Below the pieces are notes generated by a model, which did no database searches, had not been told where the DNA came from, and worked only from the letters and a program-made list of their open reading frames with translations. A stretch of 64,000 nt of DNA from Lachnospiraceae bacterium GAM79 (lineage in GTDB: Bacteria; Bacillota; Clostridia; Lachnospirales; Lachnospiraceae): assembly GCA_003584705.1 (NCBI GenBank), contig AP018536.1:1860001-1924000 (forward strand). Direction: 5' to 3'. Numbering within the stretch: the first letter of the stretch is position 1; each line of letters opens with the position of its first letter. This document shows, in pieces, positions 41,261 through 50,626 of this stretch. A program made the translations under genes and the position numbers.

Positions 41261-41587
41261 ATGAACTGTATCATTCTGTTATTGTTACTATTTTGTGGTG
41301 GAAATTCCTGTAGCAACGGCTGTAGCTGTATAGGAAACAGCAATCGCAGTTCCTGCGGAAACAACAATTCCTGTGGGAATTCCAATAACTCCTGCGGAAG
41401 CAGTAGTTCCTGTGGCAGCTCGAATGCCTGCGGCGTACGTTGTCTGGAAGACGAGGGACGCGGTGGAGACAGAGACCGCAGACCGCCCAGACCGGATTTC
41501 CCGAATTTCACACCGGTGGATGATCCGGCATTTTCCAGGAGAAATGACGGAAGATGCGAGACCTGTGGATGTGAGCAGAATTCCTGA
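41261..41587 (+). CDS. Small Cys/Ser/Asn/Gly-rich protein
   Basis: 108 residues, not recognised as a known family. A short hydrophobic N terminus (CIILLLLLFCGG) leads to about 43 residues built of repeats such as SSCG, NNSCG and SSSSCG with Cys every 5 to 8 positions, then an acidic/basic Pro-rich stretch (RGGDRDRRPPRPDFPNF) and a final CETCGC. About 14 Cys in all. It could be a disulfide- or metal-rich surface protein or a modified peptide; no maturation enzymes are adjacent. AGAGGAT precedes the ATG, the frame is intact and a strong terminator follows 17 bases after the stop, supporting a real gene. Confidence 0.65.
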   Translation: MNCIILLLLLFCGGNSCSNGCSCIGNSNRSSCGNNNSCGNSNNSCGSSSSCGSSNACGVRCLEDEGRGGDRDRRPPRPDFPNFTPVDDPAFSRRNDGRCETCGCEQNS

Positions 41588-41604
41588 AAATATGGGTAAC
41601 AGGA

Positions 41605-41645
41605 AAGCCCCTGAACTGTCTTGGCAGTTCAGGGGCTTATTTTGT
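41605..41645. terminator. Strong bidirectional terminator
   Basis: A perfect 14-bp stem (41605-41618 with 41625-41638) around a 6-base loop, TATTTT after it. It ends the Cys-rich gene and, in the other direction, the pot operon. Confidence 0.9.
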
Positions 41646-41653
41646 CTGAAAGA

Positions 41654-42718
41654 CTAGTTGGACATAACTTCTTTCCAGTATTTGTTGTAGAGTTCTTCGC
41701 CGTCCTCTCCGAGGTACAGGAAGGTCTCCAGATTGTTATACTGCGTCAGATCCGGGAAAGCAATGGGAGAATTCTTCAGATCTTCATCCTCGATCAGCTC
41801 TCTGGCGGCGGTATTAGGAGTACCATAGGTGATGTACTCGAAATTCTTCAGTGCTACATCCGGATGACACATGAAATCGATGAATTTCTCCGCATTTTCC
41901 TTGTTGGGAGCATTCTTCGGGATTACCCAGCCATCGATCCAGACATTGGTGCCTTCCTCGGGAATCACGAAATCCAGATCCTCATTTTCGCTCATAACAT
42001 AAAGAGCATCGCCGGAGAACATAACACCCATGGCAGCCTCGCCACCGATCATTTTATCACGTACCTGATCTACTACATAGGCCTGTACCAGAGGCTTCTG
42101 GGCAATCAGATCCTCTGTGGCAATCTGCAGTTCGGATTCGTCCAGACTGTTGGAAGAGAAGCCGTTCTTTTTCAGTGCCACCATGAAGCAGTCCTTGATG
42201 GAATCCATCATCAGGATTTCATCGGAATACTTTTCATCCCAGAGATCAGCCCATTTGGTGGGAGGGGTATCTACCAGAGTCTTATTATAGATGATTCCTA
42301 CAGTTCCCCAGCAGTAGGGAACACAGTACTTGTTGCCGGGATCGTAGGCGGCAGCCTGCTCATAATACTCGGCACCGATGTTTTCCTTGGCATTGGGGAT
42401 CCTGTCATAATCCAGTTCCTGGATCAGGTCGTTTTCAATCATTTTCTGTACCATGTAATCGGAAGGACATACCACATCATAAGCGGAAGAACCAGCTTCT
42501 ACCTTGGGATACATGATCTCGTTGGTCTCGAACTCATCGTAGACCACTTTGATTCCGGTCTCTTTTTCGAACATGGTGATCGTATCGGGATCGATATATT
42601 CACCCCAGTTGTAGACGATGACTTCACCGTTTTCACCACCGGCGGAAGAGGACCCGCAGCCGGTCAGAGCAGTTGCGGTAAGGATACCGCACAGAAGCAG
42701 TGCAATAAATTTTTTCAT
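41654..42718 (-). CDS. potD: Spermidine/putrescine ABC transporter, substrate-binding lipoprotein
   Basis: 354 residues from the ATG at 42718, which has AGGAGG 7 bases upstream; the upstream in-frame start at 42745 lacks one. The signal peptide ends in the lipobox LTGC (C21). IVYNWGEYIDPDTI near the N terminus of the mature part is the PotD/PotF hallmark, and YCVPYCWGTVGIIYN and DWVIP-type motifs line the polyamine pocket. Last gene of potABCD. Confidence 0.95.
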   Translation of the reverse strand: MKKFIALLLCGILTATALTGCGSSSAGGENGEVIVYNWGEYIDPDTITMFEKETGIKVVYDEFETNEIMYPKVEAGSSAYDVVCPSDYMVQKMIENDLIQELDYDRIPNAKENIGAEYYEQAAAYDPGNKYCVPYCWGTVGIIYNKTLVDTPPTKWADLWDEKYSDEILMMDSIKDCFMVALKKNGFSSNSLDESELQIATEDLIAQKPLVQAYVVDQVRDKMIGGEAAMGVMFSGDALYVMSENEDLDFVIPEEGTNVWIDGWVIPKNAPNKENAEKFIDFMCHPDVALKNFEYITYGTPNTAARELIEDEDLKNSPIAFPDLTQYNNLETFLYLGEDGEELYNKYWKEVMSN

Positions 42719-42749
42719 TTCTTTTCCTCCTGAATCTATTTTCAAAGAA

Positions 42750-43526
42750 TTATTTCTTCTTCTTTGCCATGGGCATGTAGTTCACCAGTAAAAGCAGAAC
42801 CAGTACCGTCACAAAAATGATGGTGGACAATGCATACATTTCCGGCTTGATGCCCTTCTTTACCTCAGTGTAGATTTTGGTGGACAGTGTGTCGACACCG
42901 GGACCTTTGGTAAAGTGGGTAATGATAAAATCATCCAGTGACATGGTAAATGCCATCAGGAAACCGGAAAGGATACCCGGCAGGATATCCGGAAATACCA
43001 CCTTGAAAAAGGCGTAGGTCTGGGAAGCGCCCAGGTCAAGGGCGGCCTCATACGTGCTGGGGTTCAACTGCTTCATACGGGGCATTACGCTTAAGATCAC
43101 ATAAGGAATATTAAACGTAATGTGTGACAGCAGAATCGTACCAAAACCAAATTTGGCTCCAAGGCTTAAGAACAGAAGCATCAGGGAGATACCGGTAACA
43201 ATCTCTGCGTTCAGCATGGGAATATTTGTGATTCCCATAAGGATCGTACGGCTGGTACGCTTCATGGATTGCATGGCAATACAGGCAATCGTACCAATGA
43301 AGGTGGCAATCAGTGCAGACAACACAGCCAGCGCCAGTGTATTCCACAGAGCCTGCATGATCTGTTCGTTCTGGAACAGGGCAGCATACCATTTGGTCGT
43401 AAAACCTCCCCATTTTGCACGGGTCTTACTGGCGTTGAAGGAGAGTACGATCAGGGTAACGATGGGGGCATACAAAAAGATAAAGATCAGCCCCAGATAT
43501 ATTTTCTGTGCCGTTGTTTTGATCAT
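42750..43526 (-). CDS. potC: Spermidine/putrescine ABC transporter permease PotC
   Basis: 258 residues with six membrane segments and the EAA loop EAALDLGASQTYAFFKVVFPDILPGI that contacts the ATPase. Its start overlaps the potB stop by 4 bases (ATGA), ensuring equal amounts of both permeases. Confidence 0.95.
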   Translation of the reverse strand: MIKTTAQKIYLGLIFIFLYAPIVTLIVLSFNASKTRAKWGGFTTKWYAALFQNEQIMQALWNTLALAVLSALIATFIGTIACIAMQSMKRTSRTILMGITNIPMLNAEIVTGISLMLLFLSLGAKFGFGTILLSHITFNIPYVILSVMPRMKQLNPSTYEAALDLGASQTYAFFKVVFPDILPGILSGFLMAFTMSLDDFIITHFTKGPGVDTLSTKIYTEVKKGIKPEMYALSTIIFVTVLVLLLLVNYMPMAKKKK

Positions 43527-44335
43527 AATGTGTTCGCCTCCCCCTCTTTATCCGTGATTACGGAGATCACCATATTGAAGATAATGAACAGCATCAGTAC
43601 GATGGAAAGTCCGCTTCCCAGATTCCAGTTGCCGGTCTGGGTAAATTCCTGTTCGATGACATTACCAATGAGCAGGATTTTGCTGCCGCCTAAGATCTTA
43701 CTGATCACGAAAGTGGTCAGGGAGGGGACAAATACCATAGTGATACCGCTGAACATGCCGGGCAGACTTAAGGGGAAGATGATCCGTACAAAGGTCTGCA
43801 CACCGTTGGCACCAAGATCATAAGCGGCGTTGATTACGCTCTTGTCGATCTTGACCAGTACATTATAAAGAGGCAGTACCATAAAAGGCAAAAAGTTGTA
43901 TACCATACCCAGTACGATGGCAGAGGGTGTATTAATAATATTTAACGCCGGCAGATGCAGGGTGGAGAGGATGCTGTTGATGACACCTGTCTTCTCAAGC
44001 AGTGTCTGCCATGCCAGGGTACGAAGCAGGAAGTTCATCCACATGGGCAGGATAAAGATCAATACCAGAAACGAGTTCTGGTTGACATTCATGTTACACA
44101 GGATCATGGCAAGGGGATATGCCAGAAGCAGGCAGATCACAGTGCTGATCACGGATAACTTCAGCGCTTCCCACAGAGCCTTGGAATGCTCGGCGGTTGC
44201 GATCGCCAGAATATTATCCAGCGTAAAAGCACCGCTCTTATCGGTCAGACCATAGTAGAAGACCATGCACAGGGGCACGATGACAAACATGGCTGACCAG
44301 AAGATAAAAGGGAGCGATAATAATTTTTTATTCAT
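43523..44335 (-). CDS. potB: Spermidine/putrescine ABC transporter permease PotB
   Basis: 270 residues from the ATG at 44335 (GGAG just upstream; overlaps the potA end by 8 bases; an upstream in-frame start exists at 44356). Six membrane segments and the EAA loop [25 protein letters not shown] are present. Partner of PotC in the membrane. Confidence 0.94.
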   Translation of the reverse strand: MNKKLLSLPFIFWSAMFVIVPLCMVFYYGLTDKSGAFTLDNILAIATAEHSKALWEALKLSVISTVICLLLAYPLAMILCNMNVNQNSFLVLIFILPMWMNFLLRTLAWQTLLEKTGVINSILSTLHLPALNIINTPSAIVLGMVYNFLPFMVLPLYNVLVKIDKSVINAAYDLGANGVQTFVRIIFPLSLPGMFSGITMVFVPSLTTFVISKILGGSKILLIGNVIEQEFTQTGNWNLGSGLSIVLMLFIIFNMVISVITDKEGEANTL

Positions 44336-45401
44336 TGACTCCAATCGCCTCCTCATCCTCGGATTCCGGCTTCTTCATGATCTGGATGTTGAACGGATCC
44401 ACTTTGATGCCGACTTTGGTCCCGACAGGAACCATTTTCGTGGACTGTACCAGCCACTCGAAACCGTTAGCCATAACTTCCATTTCGTAATGGACACCTT
44501 TGAAAATGGAATGGGTCAGTGTACCCTGGATAATACCTTCTTCCGGTGCTACCAGCTCCACGTCCTCGGGACGGATGACTACGTCGACGGGTTTGTTTTC
44601 TCCGAAACCGGTATCCACACAGTCAAAGCGGGCACCAAGGATCTCTACCAGACGATCTCTGATCATGGTTGCACCGATAATGTTACTGTCACCGATGAAG
44701 TCGGCAACGAAAGCGTTCTCCGGCTCGTTGTAGATACTTTCGGGAGTGCCGATCTGCTGGATATAGCCCTGGTTCATGACCACGATGGTATCGGACATGG
44801 TCAGAGCCTCCTCCTGGTCGTGGGTGACATAGATAAAGGTAATTCCCAACTCATTTTTCAGACGGATCAGTTCGTACTGCATGTCCTGACGCAGTTTCAG
44901 ATCCAGTGCACCCAGAGGCTCATCCAACAGCAGAAGCTTGGGCTCATTTACGATAGCACGGGCAATGGCGATACGCTGCTGCTGACCGCCGCTTAAGGAA
45001 TCCGGCATACGGTTCTCGAAACCGTCCAGATTGACTAACTTCAGGGCATATTTAATTTTATCATTAATATAAGATTTACTTTTACCGCTGATCTTTAATC
45101 CGAAAGCAATGTTCTCCGCAATGGTCATATGAGGGAAAAGAGCATACTTCTGGAATACGGTATTTAAATTGCGCTTATTGGGTGGAAGGTTAGTGATATC
45201 CCGGCCTTCGAAAATGACCTGACCTTTATCAGGGGTCTCGAAACCGCCCAAGATACGGAGGGTTGTAGTCTTTCCGCAGCCACTGGGGCCCAACAGAGTC
45301 AGAAACTCGTTCTCGCGGATGTACAGATTGAGATCATCCAGAACCATCTGATTGTCAAATGATTTTGAGATGTTCACTAAATTGACTAAAGCATTTTTCA
45401 T
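44328..45401 (-). CDS. potA: Spermidine/putrescine ABC transporter ATPase PotA
   Basis: 357 residues from the ATG at 45401 (a TTG immediately before is also in frame). Walker [13 protein letters not shown] signature [14 protein letters not shown], Walker [13 protein letters not shown] and the H loop [13 protein letters not shown], followed by a C-terminal TOBE regulatory domain. It energises polyamine import. The operon runs potA-potB-potC-potD on the minus strand from a promoter near 45511-45483. Confidence 0.96.
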   Translation of the reverse strand: MKNALVNLVNISKSFDNQMVLDDLNLYIRENEFLTLLGPSGCGKTTTLRILGGFETPDKGQVIFEGRDITNLPPNKRNLNTVFQKYALFPHMTIAENIAFGLKISGKSKSYINDKIKYALKLVNLDGFENRMPDSLSGGQQQRIAIARAIVNEPKLLLLDEPLGALDLKLRQDMQYELIRLKNELGITFIYVTHDQEEALTMSDTIVVMNQGYIQQIGTPESIYNEPENAFVADFIGDSNIIGATMIRDRLVEILGARFDCVDTGFGENKPVDVVIRPEDVELVAPEEGIIQGTLTHSIFKGVHYEMEVMANGFEWLVQSTKMVPVGTKVGIKVDPFNIQIMKKPESEDEEAIGVNE

Positions 45402-45482
45402 CAATTTTTTCCTTCCTGATGTAAAAAATCCTGCAAAAAATCTTCGAAAAACCTAAATGAAAATTTTTTGCAAGTCGAATTA

Positions 45483-45511
45483 ATATTATACGTAAATACA
45501 CGGAAAGTCAA
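45483..45511 (-). promoter_or_regulatory. Promoter of the pot operon (minus strand)
   Basis: On the minus strand: TTGACT (45511-45506), then TAATAT after 17 bp (45488-45483); TATAAT also reads at 15 bp spacing. A leader of about 75 bases remains before potA. Confidence 0.6.
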
Positions 45512-45603
45512 TGTGAAGTTTTGCAATTTCTGGCCTAATTTACATAAACTTTACCCTGTGGAAAAAACAGGAGTATTTTTCGGGAATTTTGCAGAAAAAA
45601 TGT

Positions 45604-45631
45604 TTCACAATTTTCAGAATTGTGCTATATT
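45604..45631 (+). promoter_or_regulatory. Promoter of the lactonase-like gene with internal palindrome
   Basis: TTCACA (45604-45609), 16 bp, TATATT (45626-45631). CACAATT (45606-45612) and AATTGTG (45618-45624) are a perfect 7-bp inverted repeat filling the spacer, a good operator position. Confidence 0.55.
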
Positions 45632-45675
45632 TATAAACATAAAAAAAGACATAGAACGCTAAGGAGGATCCGGTC

Positions 45676-46728
45676 ATGAGCAAGGGAAAATATGTTGCCT
45701 ACATTTCCAGTTACACACAGGGGGACAGTCATGGCATCAGAATATATGATGTGGATATGAAAAACGGCCGTTTTAAGGAGAAAGATAAGGTAGAGATCAC
45801 GAACTCTTCCTATCTGACCATTTCCCATAACGGAAAGTTTCTTTATTCTATAACGGATTTTGGTGTGGAGGCTTATACCATCCAGCCGGACGGAGATCTG
45901 GAGCTGATCAACTTTGCACCAATCAATGGTATGAGAGGCTGCTATGTTTCTACGGATTATACGGATCAGTATCTGTTTGTAGCCGGTTATCATGACGGTA
46001 AGCTGACAGTACTCAGACTGAAAGAGGACGGTTCCATCGGCGAAATCACTGATGAAATCTACCACAAGGGTCTGGGCAGTATGGCAGAGCGGAATTTCCG
46101 CCCCCATATCAACTGTGCCCGCATGACACATGATAATAAGTATCTTCTGGTGGCAGATCAGGGTATGGATCATGTCAATGTATATCGTTTTGATGTGGAG
46201 AAGGGCAAGGTAAAGCTGGAGGATATCATCCGCAGTGAGATGGAATCCGCACCCCGTCATATCAAGATTTCCGAGGATGGCAGGTATATTTACATTCTCC
46301 ATGAATTAAAGTGTTATATTGATGTATACGAATATGCGGACAATAATAACGACCCTACCTTTGAGAAGATCCAGACGGTAGAGCTGATCAAGCTGACCAG
46401 AGGCAATACCAACAGTGCCAGCGCCTTCAGTTTTTCATTGGATTACAATTATCTGCTCAGTTCCATTGCAGGGGATAATTCTGTTATCGTATTTGATGTA
46501 GACAAGAAGACAGGACTTTTGAAGAAGAACTTCCTGCTGCCGATCAGCGGTGAGTATCCCAAGGATGCAGAGTTCTTCCCGGACAATAAGTTTCTGGTGT
46601 CTTTGAATCATGAAAGTAATACGATGACCTTCTTCCATATTGATCTGGAGCATGGAACGATGATCATGAATGGACCGGCAATGAAGGTCAATATGCCCAA
46701 CTGTATTTTGTTCCATAAGTTGGGGTAG
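45676..46728 (+). CDS. Lactonase-family seven-bladed beta-propeller protein
   Basis: 350 residues without signal peptide. Repeated blades such as YVAYISSYTQGDSHGIRIYDVD, HGKFLYSITDFG-like and NKYLLVADQGMDHVNVYRFD place it in the 6-phosphogluconolactonase/YkgB/Lactonase family. The blade with RPHINCARMTHDNKYLLVADQG is typical. The enzyme could open 6-phosphogluconolactone or another sugar lactone, but pentose pathway neighbours are lacking, so the substrate is open. AAGGAGG precedes the ATG. Confidence 0.85.
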   Translation: MSKGKYVAYISSYTQGDSHGIRIYDVDMKNGRFKEKDKVEITNSSYLTISHNGKFLYSITDFGVEAYTIQPDGDLELINFAPINGMRGCYVSTDYTDQYLFVAGYHDGKLTVLRLKEDGSIGEITDEIYHKGLGSMAERNFRPHINCARMTHDNKYLLVADQGMDHVNVYRFDVEKGKVKLEDIIRSEMESAPRHIKISEDGRYIYILHELKCYIDVYEYADNNNDPTFEKIQTVELIKLTRGNTNSASAFSFSLDYNYLLSSIAGDNSVIVFDVDKKTGLLKKNFLLPISGEYPKDAEFFPDNKFLVSLNHESNTMTFFHIDLEHGTMIMNGPAMKVNMPNCILFHKLG

Positions 46729-46752
46729 GTATTATTTTAGTAATAATCCCCC

Positions 46753-46891
46753 GCAGCCTCGGCTGGGGTAAGAAACGCGGCACGCTTTCGCTCTGTCGCA
46801 GAGCGCAACGGCACATAAGCGGTCAGAATACGCCCGCTAAGTGCCGACGTCTGCTTACGGCCTGCTTATTCTTACACCCATCCGGGGCTGC
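46753..46891 (-). repeat. Element B, copy 2 (inverted relative to copy 1)
   Basis: 139 bp that, read on the minus strand, align along their length with 9418-9559. Arms GCAGCC and GGCTGC close the element. The hairpin CGGCAC/GTGCCG and the CGCTCTG-CGA-CAGAGCG hairpin are kept. It lies between the lactonase gene and the DUF1015 promoter. No target duplication is visible. Confidence 0.8.
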
Positions 46892-46909
46892 TTGCTTATT
46901 TTAATAACC

Positions 46910-46938
46910 TTGTGATATGAGATGGGATTTGGTAAAAT
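46910..46938 (+). promoter_or_regulatory. Promoter of the DUF1015 gene
   Basis: TTGTGA (46910-46915), 17 bp, TAAAAT (46933-46938), directly after element B. Confidence 0.55.
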
Positions 46939-46968
46939 AAGAACATATAGAAATTGGGAGGTAGGAGT

Positions 46969-48210
46969 ATGGCACAGATCAGACCATTTAGGGCATATCG
47001 TCCCTGTCAGGGGATGGAGAAAAGGATTGCGGCGCTTCCTTATGATGTATATAACAGGGAGGAAGCGTGTGAAGTGGTGAAGAAGAATCCGGACTCTTTT
47101 CTGGCGGTTGATCGGGCGGAGACGCAGTTTGGCGAGGAAGTAGACACATATGCGGACTGTGTGTATGAGAAAGCGGATCAGCTGCTTCGGGAGAAAATTC
47201 AGGAAGGAAAATTTGTACAGGATCCGACACCATGTTTCTATCTGTATGAACTGACCATGGACGGGAACAGCCAGACCGGTGTAGTGGCTTGTGCCTCTAT
47301 TGACGATTACCGGAACAATGTGATCAAAAAGCATGAAAATACCAGAGCGGATAAGGAGGAAGACCGTATCCGCCATGTAGATACCTGCAGTATGCAGACG
47401 GGGCCCATTTTCCTGGCATATCGGGCGAAAGAGGAACTGCAGAACAAGATCGGAGAGATCAAAACACAGACACCGGTATACGATTTTGTCAGTGAGGACG
47501 GCATCGAACATCGTGTGTGGGTGATTTCGGAGGCTGCGGATGTGGCAATGATTGAAGAGGCGTTTGCAAAGATCCCGGCTATTTATATTGCGGACGGTCA
47601 TCATCGTTGTGCCTCAGCGGTAAAGGTGGGATTAAAGCGCAGAGAGCAGCATCCGGATTATACGGGAGAAGAGGAATTCAATTATTTCCTGTCGGTGATT
47701 TTCCCGGATGAAGAACTGCAGATCCTGGATTATAACCGGGTGGTGAAGGATTTAAACGGTATGGATGTCGATGCGTTCCTGGCAGCCATCGAAGAACATT
47801 TTATGATAGAGAAAAAAGGACGTATTCCTTACCGGCCGGAGAAAAAAGGAGCTTTCGGTATGTTCCTGGAAGATGAGTGGTACTGTCTTACAGCGAAGAA
47901 GGAGATTCGGAGCGAAGATGCTGTGGAAGGACTGGATGTATCTCTTTTACAAAATTACCTGTTGAATCCTGTTCTGGGAATCGAAGATCCAAAGACCGAT
48001 AAGCGGATCGATTTTGTGGGAGGTATCCGGGGACTTGCGGAACTGGAGCGGAGAGTACATACCGATATGAAGGTGGCATTTTCCATGTATCCTACTTCCA
48101 TCGGGGAACTTTTTGCAGTGGCGGATGCGGGACGTCTGATGCCTCCGAAGTCCACCTGGTTCGAGCCGAAGCTGCGCAGCGGTCTGTTTCTGCATGAGAT
48201 AGAGCGGTAA
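46969..48210 (+). CDS. DUF1015 family protein, possible SerK-like serine kinase
   Basis: 413 residues from ATG 46969 with GGGAGGTAGGAG upstream. ALPYDVYNREEA, FLAVDRAE, the YIADGHHRCASAVKV motif and HTDMKVAFSMYPTSIGELFAVAD are the DUF1015 landmarks; DGHHR resembles the ParB-type nucleotide site, and an archaeal relative (SerK) is a free serine kinase. Bacterial members often lie beside serA/serC, which is not the case here. The function is therefore tentative. glgB follows after 73 bases. Confidence 0.82.
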   Translation: MAQIRPFRAYRPCQGMEKRIAALPYDVYNREEACEVVKKNPDSFLAVDRAETQFGEEVDTYADCVYEKADQLLREKIQEGKFVQDPTPCFYLYELTMDGNSQTGVVACASIDDYRNNVIKKHENTRADKEEDRIRHVDTCSMQTGPIFLAYRAKEELQNKIGEIKTQTPVYDFVSEDGIEHRVWVISEAADVAMIEEAFAKIPAIYIADGHHRCASAVKVGLKRREQHPDYTGEEEFNYFLSVIFPDEELQILDYNRVVKDLNGMDVDAFLAAIEEHFMIEKKGRIPYRPEKKGAFGMFLEDEWYCLTAKKEIRSEDAVEGLDVSLLQNYLLNPVLGIEDPKTDKRIDFVGGIRGLAELERRVHTDMKVAFSMYPTSIGELFAVADAGRLMPPKSTWFEPKLRSGLFLHEIER

Positions 48211-48283
48211 TACCTGCGACCGGATAAGCAAAAAAGTGACAGAATAGAATGCAGCAGACTACACGCCGCAGAAAAGAGGGAAT

Positions 48284-50620
48284 ATGACAAACAAACTTTA
48301 TAAACTGATGAACTGGGCAAAGATAGAAGAAATCACTTATGCTGAATGTGATAATCCCCATGAACTGTTAGGACCTCATAAGCAGGGAAGTAAAATGCTG
48401 GTACAGGCATTCTTCCCGGGAGCAGAAAAGGTGACGATCCACTGGAAGAAGACAGGACAGGTAGGCGAAGCTTTTCTGGCAGATGTCCCTATGGAACTGG
48501 CAGACGAAGAAGGTTATTTCGCAGCCCTGATAAATGCCGGGAAGATGGCACCTTATGAATATGTGGTGGAATATGGAAAGACAGAAGAGCGTGAAGCCCA
48601 CAGAATGATCTGCGGTGATGCTTACCGGCATGTTCCCCAGATCACGAAGGAAGATATGGATCGTTTTGCCGCAGGCATTCATTATACGATCTATGAAAAG
48701 CTGGGGGCACACCCTATGGAACTGGATGGGGATAACGGCACGTATTTTGCTGTGTGGGCGCCGAATGCCATGCGTGTCAGCGTAGTAGGTGATTTCAATG
48801 AATGGGACGGGCGGATCCATCAGATGAGACGACTGGGTGATTCCGGCATTTTTGAACTGTTTGTTCCGGGGGCGGAGGTCGGAGACTGCTATAAATATGA
48901 ACTGAAGATCAAAGGCGGATTGACCTATCTCAAAGCAGACCCTTACGGTAATGCCGCACAGAAGAGACCGGAGACGGCTTCTGTTATCACTGACTTGCGA
49001 GACTTTTCATGGGATGACAGTGAGTTCTTGAAAAAAAGGGAAAGCTACCAGTGTGGAAATGCTCCGGTCAGTGTGTATGAAATGTATCTGGGAAGTTTTG
49101 TGACGCCGGACGAGGGACAGGATTATGCGAACTATCGTGAGATCGCTCCGAAGGTCATTGATTATGTAAAAAAAATGGGATACACCCATGTGGAACTGAT
49201 GCCGGTCATGGAGCATCCCTTAGATGCTTCCTGGGGATATCAGGTGATCGGTTATTATGCACCGACTGCCAGATACGGTACACCGGAGGACTTTATGTTC
49301 TTCGTGAATGAACTGCATAAGGCGGGAATCGGTGTGATCCTTGACTGGGTGCCTGCGCATTTCCCAAGGGATTCTTACGGTTTGTCCGCATTTGACGGCA
49401 CCTGTCTTTATGAGCATCAGGATCCCAGACAGGGCAGTCATCCGCACTGGGGCACCCTGATCTACAATTACGGTCGTCCCCAGGTATCGAACTATCTGAT
49501 CGCCAATGCATTGTTCTGGGTGGAGAAATATCATGCGGACGGTATCCGTATGGATGCGGTAGCCAGCATGCTTTATCTGGATTACGGCAGACAGGACGGG
49601 GAATGGATCCCTAATATGTACGGTGGTAATGAGAATCTGGAAGCCATCGAGCTGATCAAACACTTTAATTCAATCCTCAAAAAGAGAGATCCCGGGGTAT
49701 TGTCCATTGCAGAGGAAAGCACGGCATTTCCCATGATCACCGGATCGCTGGAGGAAGGCGGACTGGGATTTGACCTGAAGTGGAACATGGGCTTCATGAA
49801 TGACTATCTGGATTATATCAAATACGATCCCTATTTCCGCAGCCACCACCACGGAGAGCTTACTTTCAGCATGATCTATGCCTACAGTGAGAAGTTCATG
49901 CTGGTATTTTCCCATGATGAAGTGGTACACGGCAAGGGAACTCTGCTTGGTAAAATGCCTGGAGACAGGGCACAGAAGCTTGCTAATTTACGTCTGACTT
50001 ACGGTTATATGATGACCCATCCCGGCAAGAAGCTTCTCTTCATGGGACAGGATCTGGCGGAAGAGAAAGAATGGAACGAAATGCGTCAGGTAGAGTGGCA
50101 GCTGGAGGAACAGAAGGAAAATGCCGGTGTCCAGAAACTGGTGAAGGATCTGAATGTACTTTACAGAGAGAATAAGGCATTGTATGAATGCGATGATCAG
50201 GCCAAAGGCTTCCAGTGGATGAACGAGATCTCTGCCAATGAATGCTATGTAAGCTTTGTACGTAAGGGAGAAGAGGCAGAGGAACTGCTTCTGGTCGTAG
50301 CAAACTTCTCCGGAGTACCCAGAGAGATCACCACAGGTGTGCCTTACGAGGGAAAATACAAGGAGATCCTGAACACGGATGCTGTGCAATATGGCGGTAC
50401 CGGTGTGGTCAATGACCGTGTGAAACGTGCGGAGGACGTGGAATGGGATGACAAAAAGCAGTCCGTTACCGTGAAAATGGCTCCCCTTTCCTTAAGCATT
50501 CTGCAGTTTATTCCTTATACCGAGGCAGAACTGGAAAAAGTGATCGAGAAGCGTATCCGCAAGAATACACCGATCCGCAAGACCGCAGGCAAGACTACAA
50601 AAAGAAAACAGGAGAAATAA
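48284..50620 (+). CDS. glgB: 1,4-alpha-glucan branching enzyme
   Basis: 778 residues, longer than the usual 620 to 730. N-terminal beta domains come first: HELLGPHKQGSKMLVQAFFP belongs to the extra N1 module and FAVWAPNAMRVSVVGDFNEWDGR to CBM48. Catalytic residues are complete: D424 in DGIRMDAVASML, E477 in IAEESTAFP and D545 in FSHDEVVHGKGTLLGKMPGD. It moves glucan segments to make alpha-1,6 branches in glycogen. The C terminus ends in a Lys/Arg-rich tail (about 25 residues) not usual for the family. mscS starts 6 bases after the stop. Confidence 0.97.
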   Translation: MTNKLYKLMNWAKIEEITYAECDNPHELLGPHKQGSKMLVQAFFPGAEKVTIHWKKTGQVGEAFLADVPMELADEEGYFAALINAGKMAPYEYVVEYGKTEEREAHRMICGDAYRHVPQITKEDMDRFAAGIHYTIYEKLGAHPMELDGDNGTYFAVWAPNAMRVSVVGDFNEWDGRIHQMRRLGDSGIFELFVPGAEVGDCYKYELKIKGGLTYLKADPYGNAAQKRPETASVITDLRDFSWDDSEFLKKRESYQCGNAPVSVYEMYLGSFVTPDEGQDYANYREIAPKVIDYVKKMGYTHVELMPVMEHPLDASWGYQVIGYYAPTARYGTPEDFMFFVNELHKAGIGVILDWVPAHFPRDSYGLSAFDGTCLYEHQDPRQGSHPHWGTLIYNYGRPQVSNYLIANALFWVEKYHADGIRMDAVASMLYLDYGRQDGEWIPNMYGGNENLEAIELIKHFNSILKKRDPGVLSIAEESTAFPMITGSLEEGGLGFDLKWNMGFMNDYLDYIKYDPYFRSHHHGELTFSMIYAYSEKFMLVFSHDEVVHGKGTLLGKMPGDRAQKLANLRLTYGYMMTHPGKKLLFMGQDLAEEKEWNEMRQVEWQLEEQKENAGVQKLVKDLNVLYRENKALYECDDQAKGFQWMNEISANECYVSFVRKGEEAEELLLVVANFSGVPREITTGVPYEGKYKEILNTDAVQYGGTGVVNDRVKRAEDVEWDDKKQSVTVKMAPLSLSILQFIPYTEAELEKVIEKRIRKNTPIRKTAGKTTKRKQEK

Positions 50621-50626
50621 GGCAAC

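Noticed and set aside
41621..42733. Long plus-strand frame of 370 codons opposite potD
   Set aside because: It is the antisense of a clear potD gene with lipobox and operon context; no ribosome binding site or known domains.
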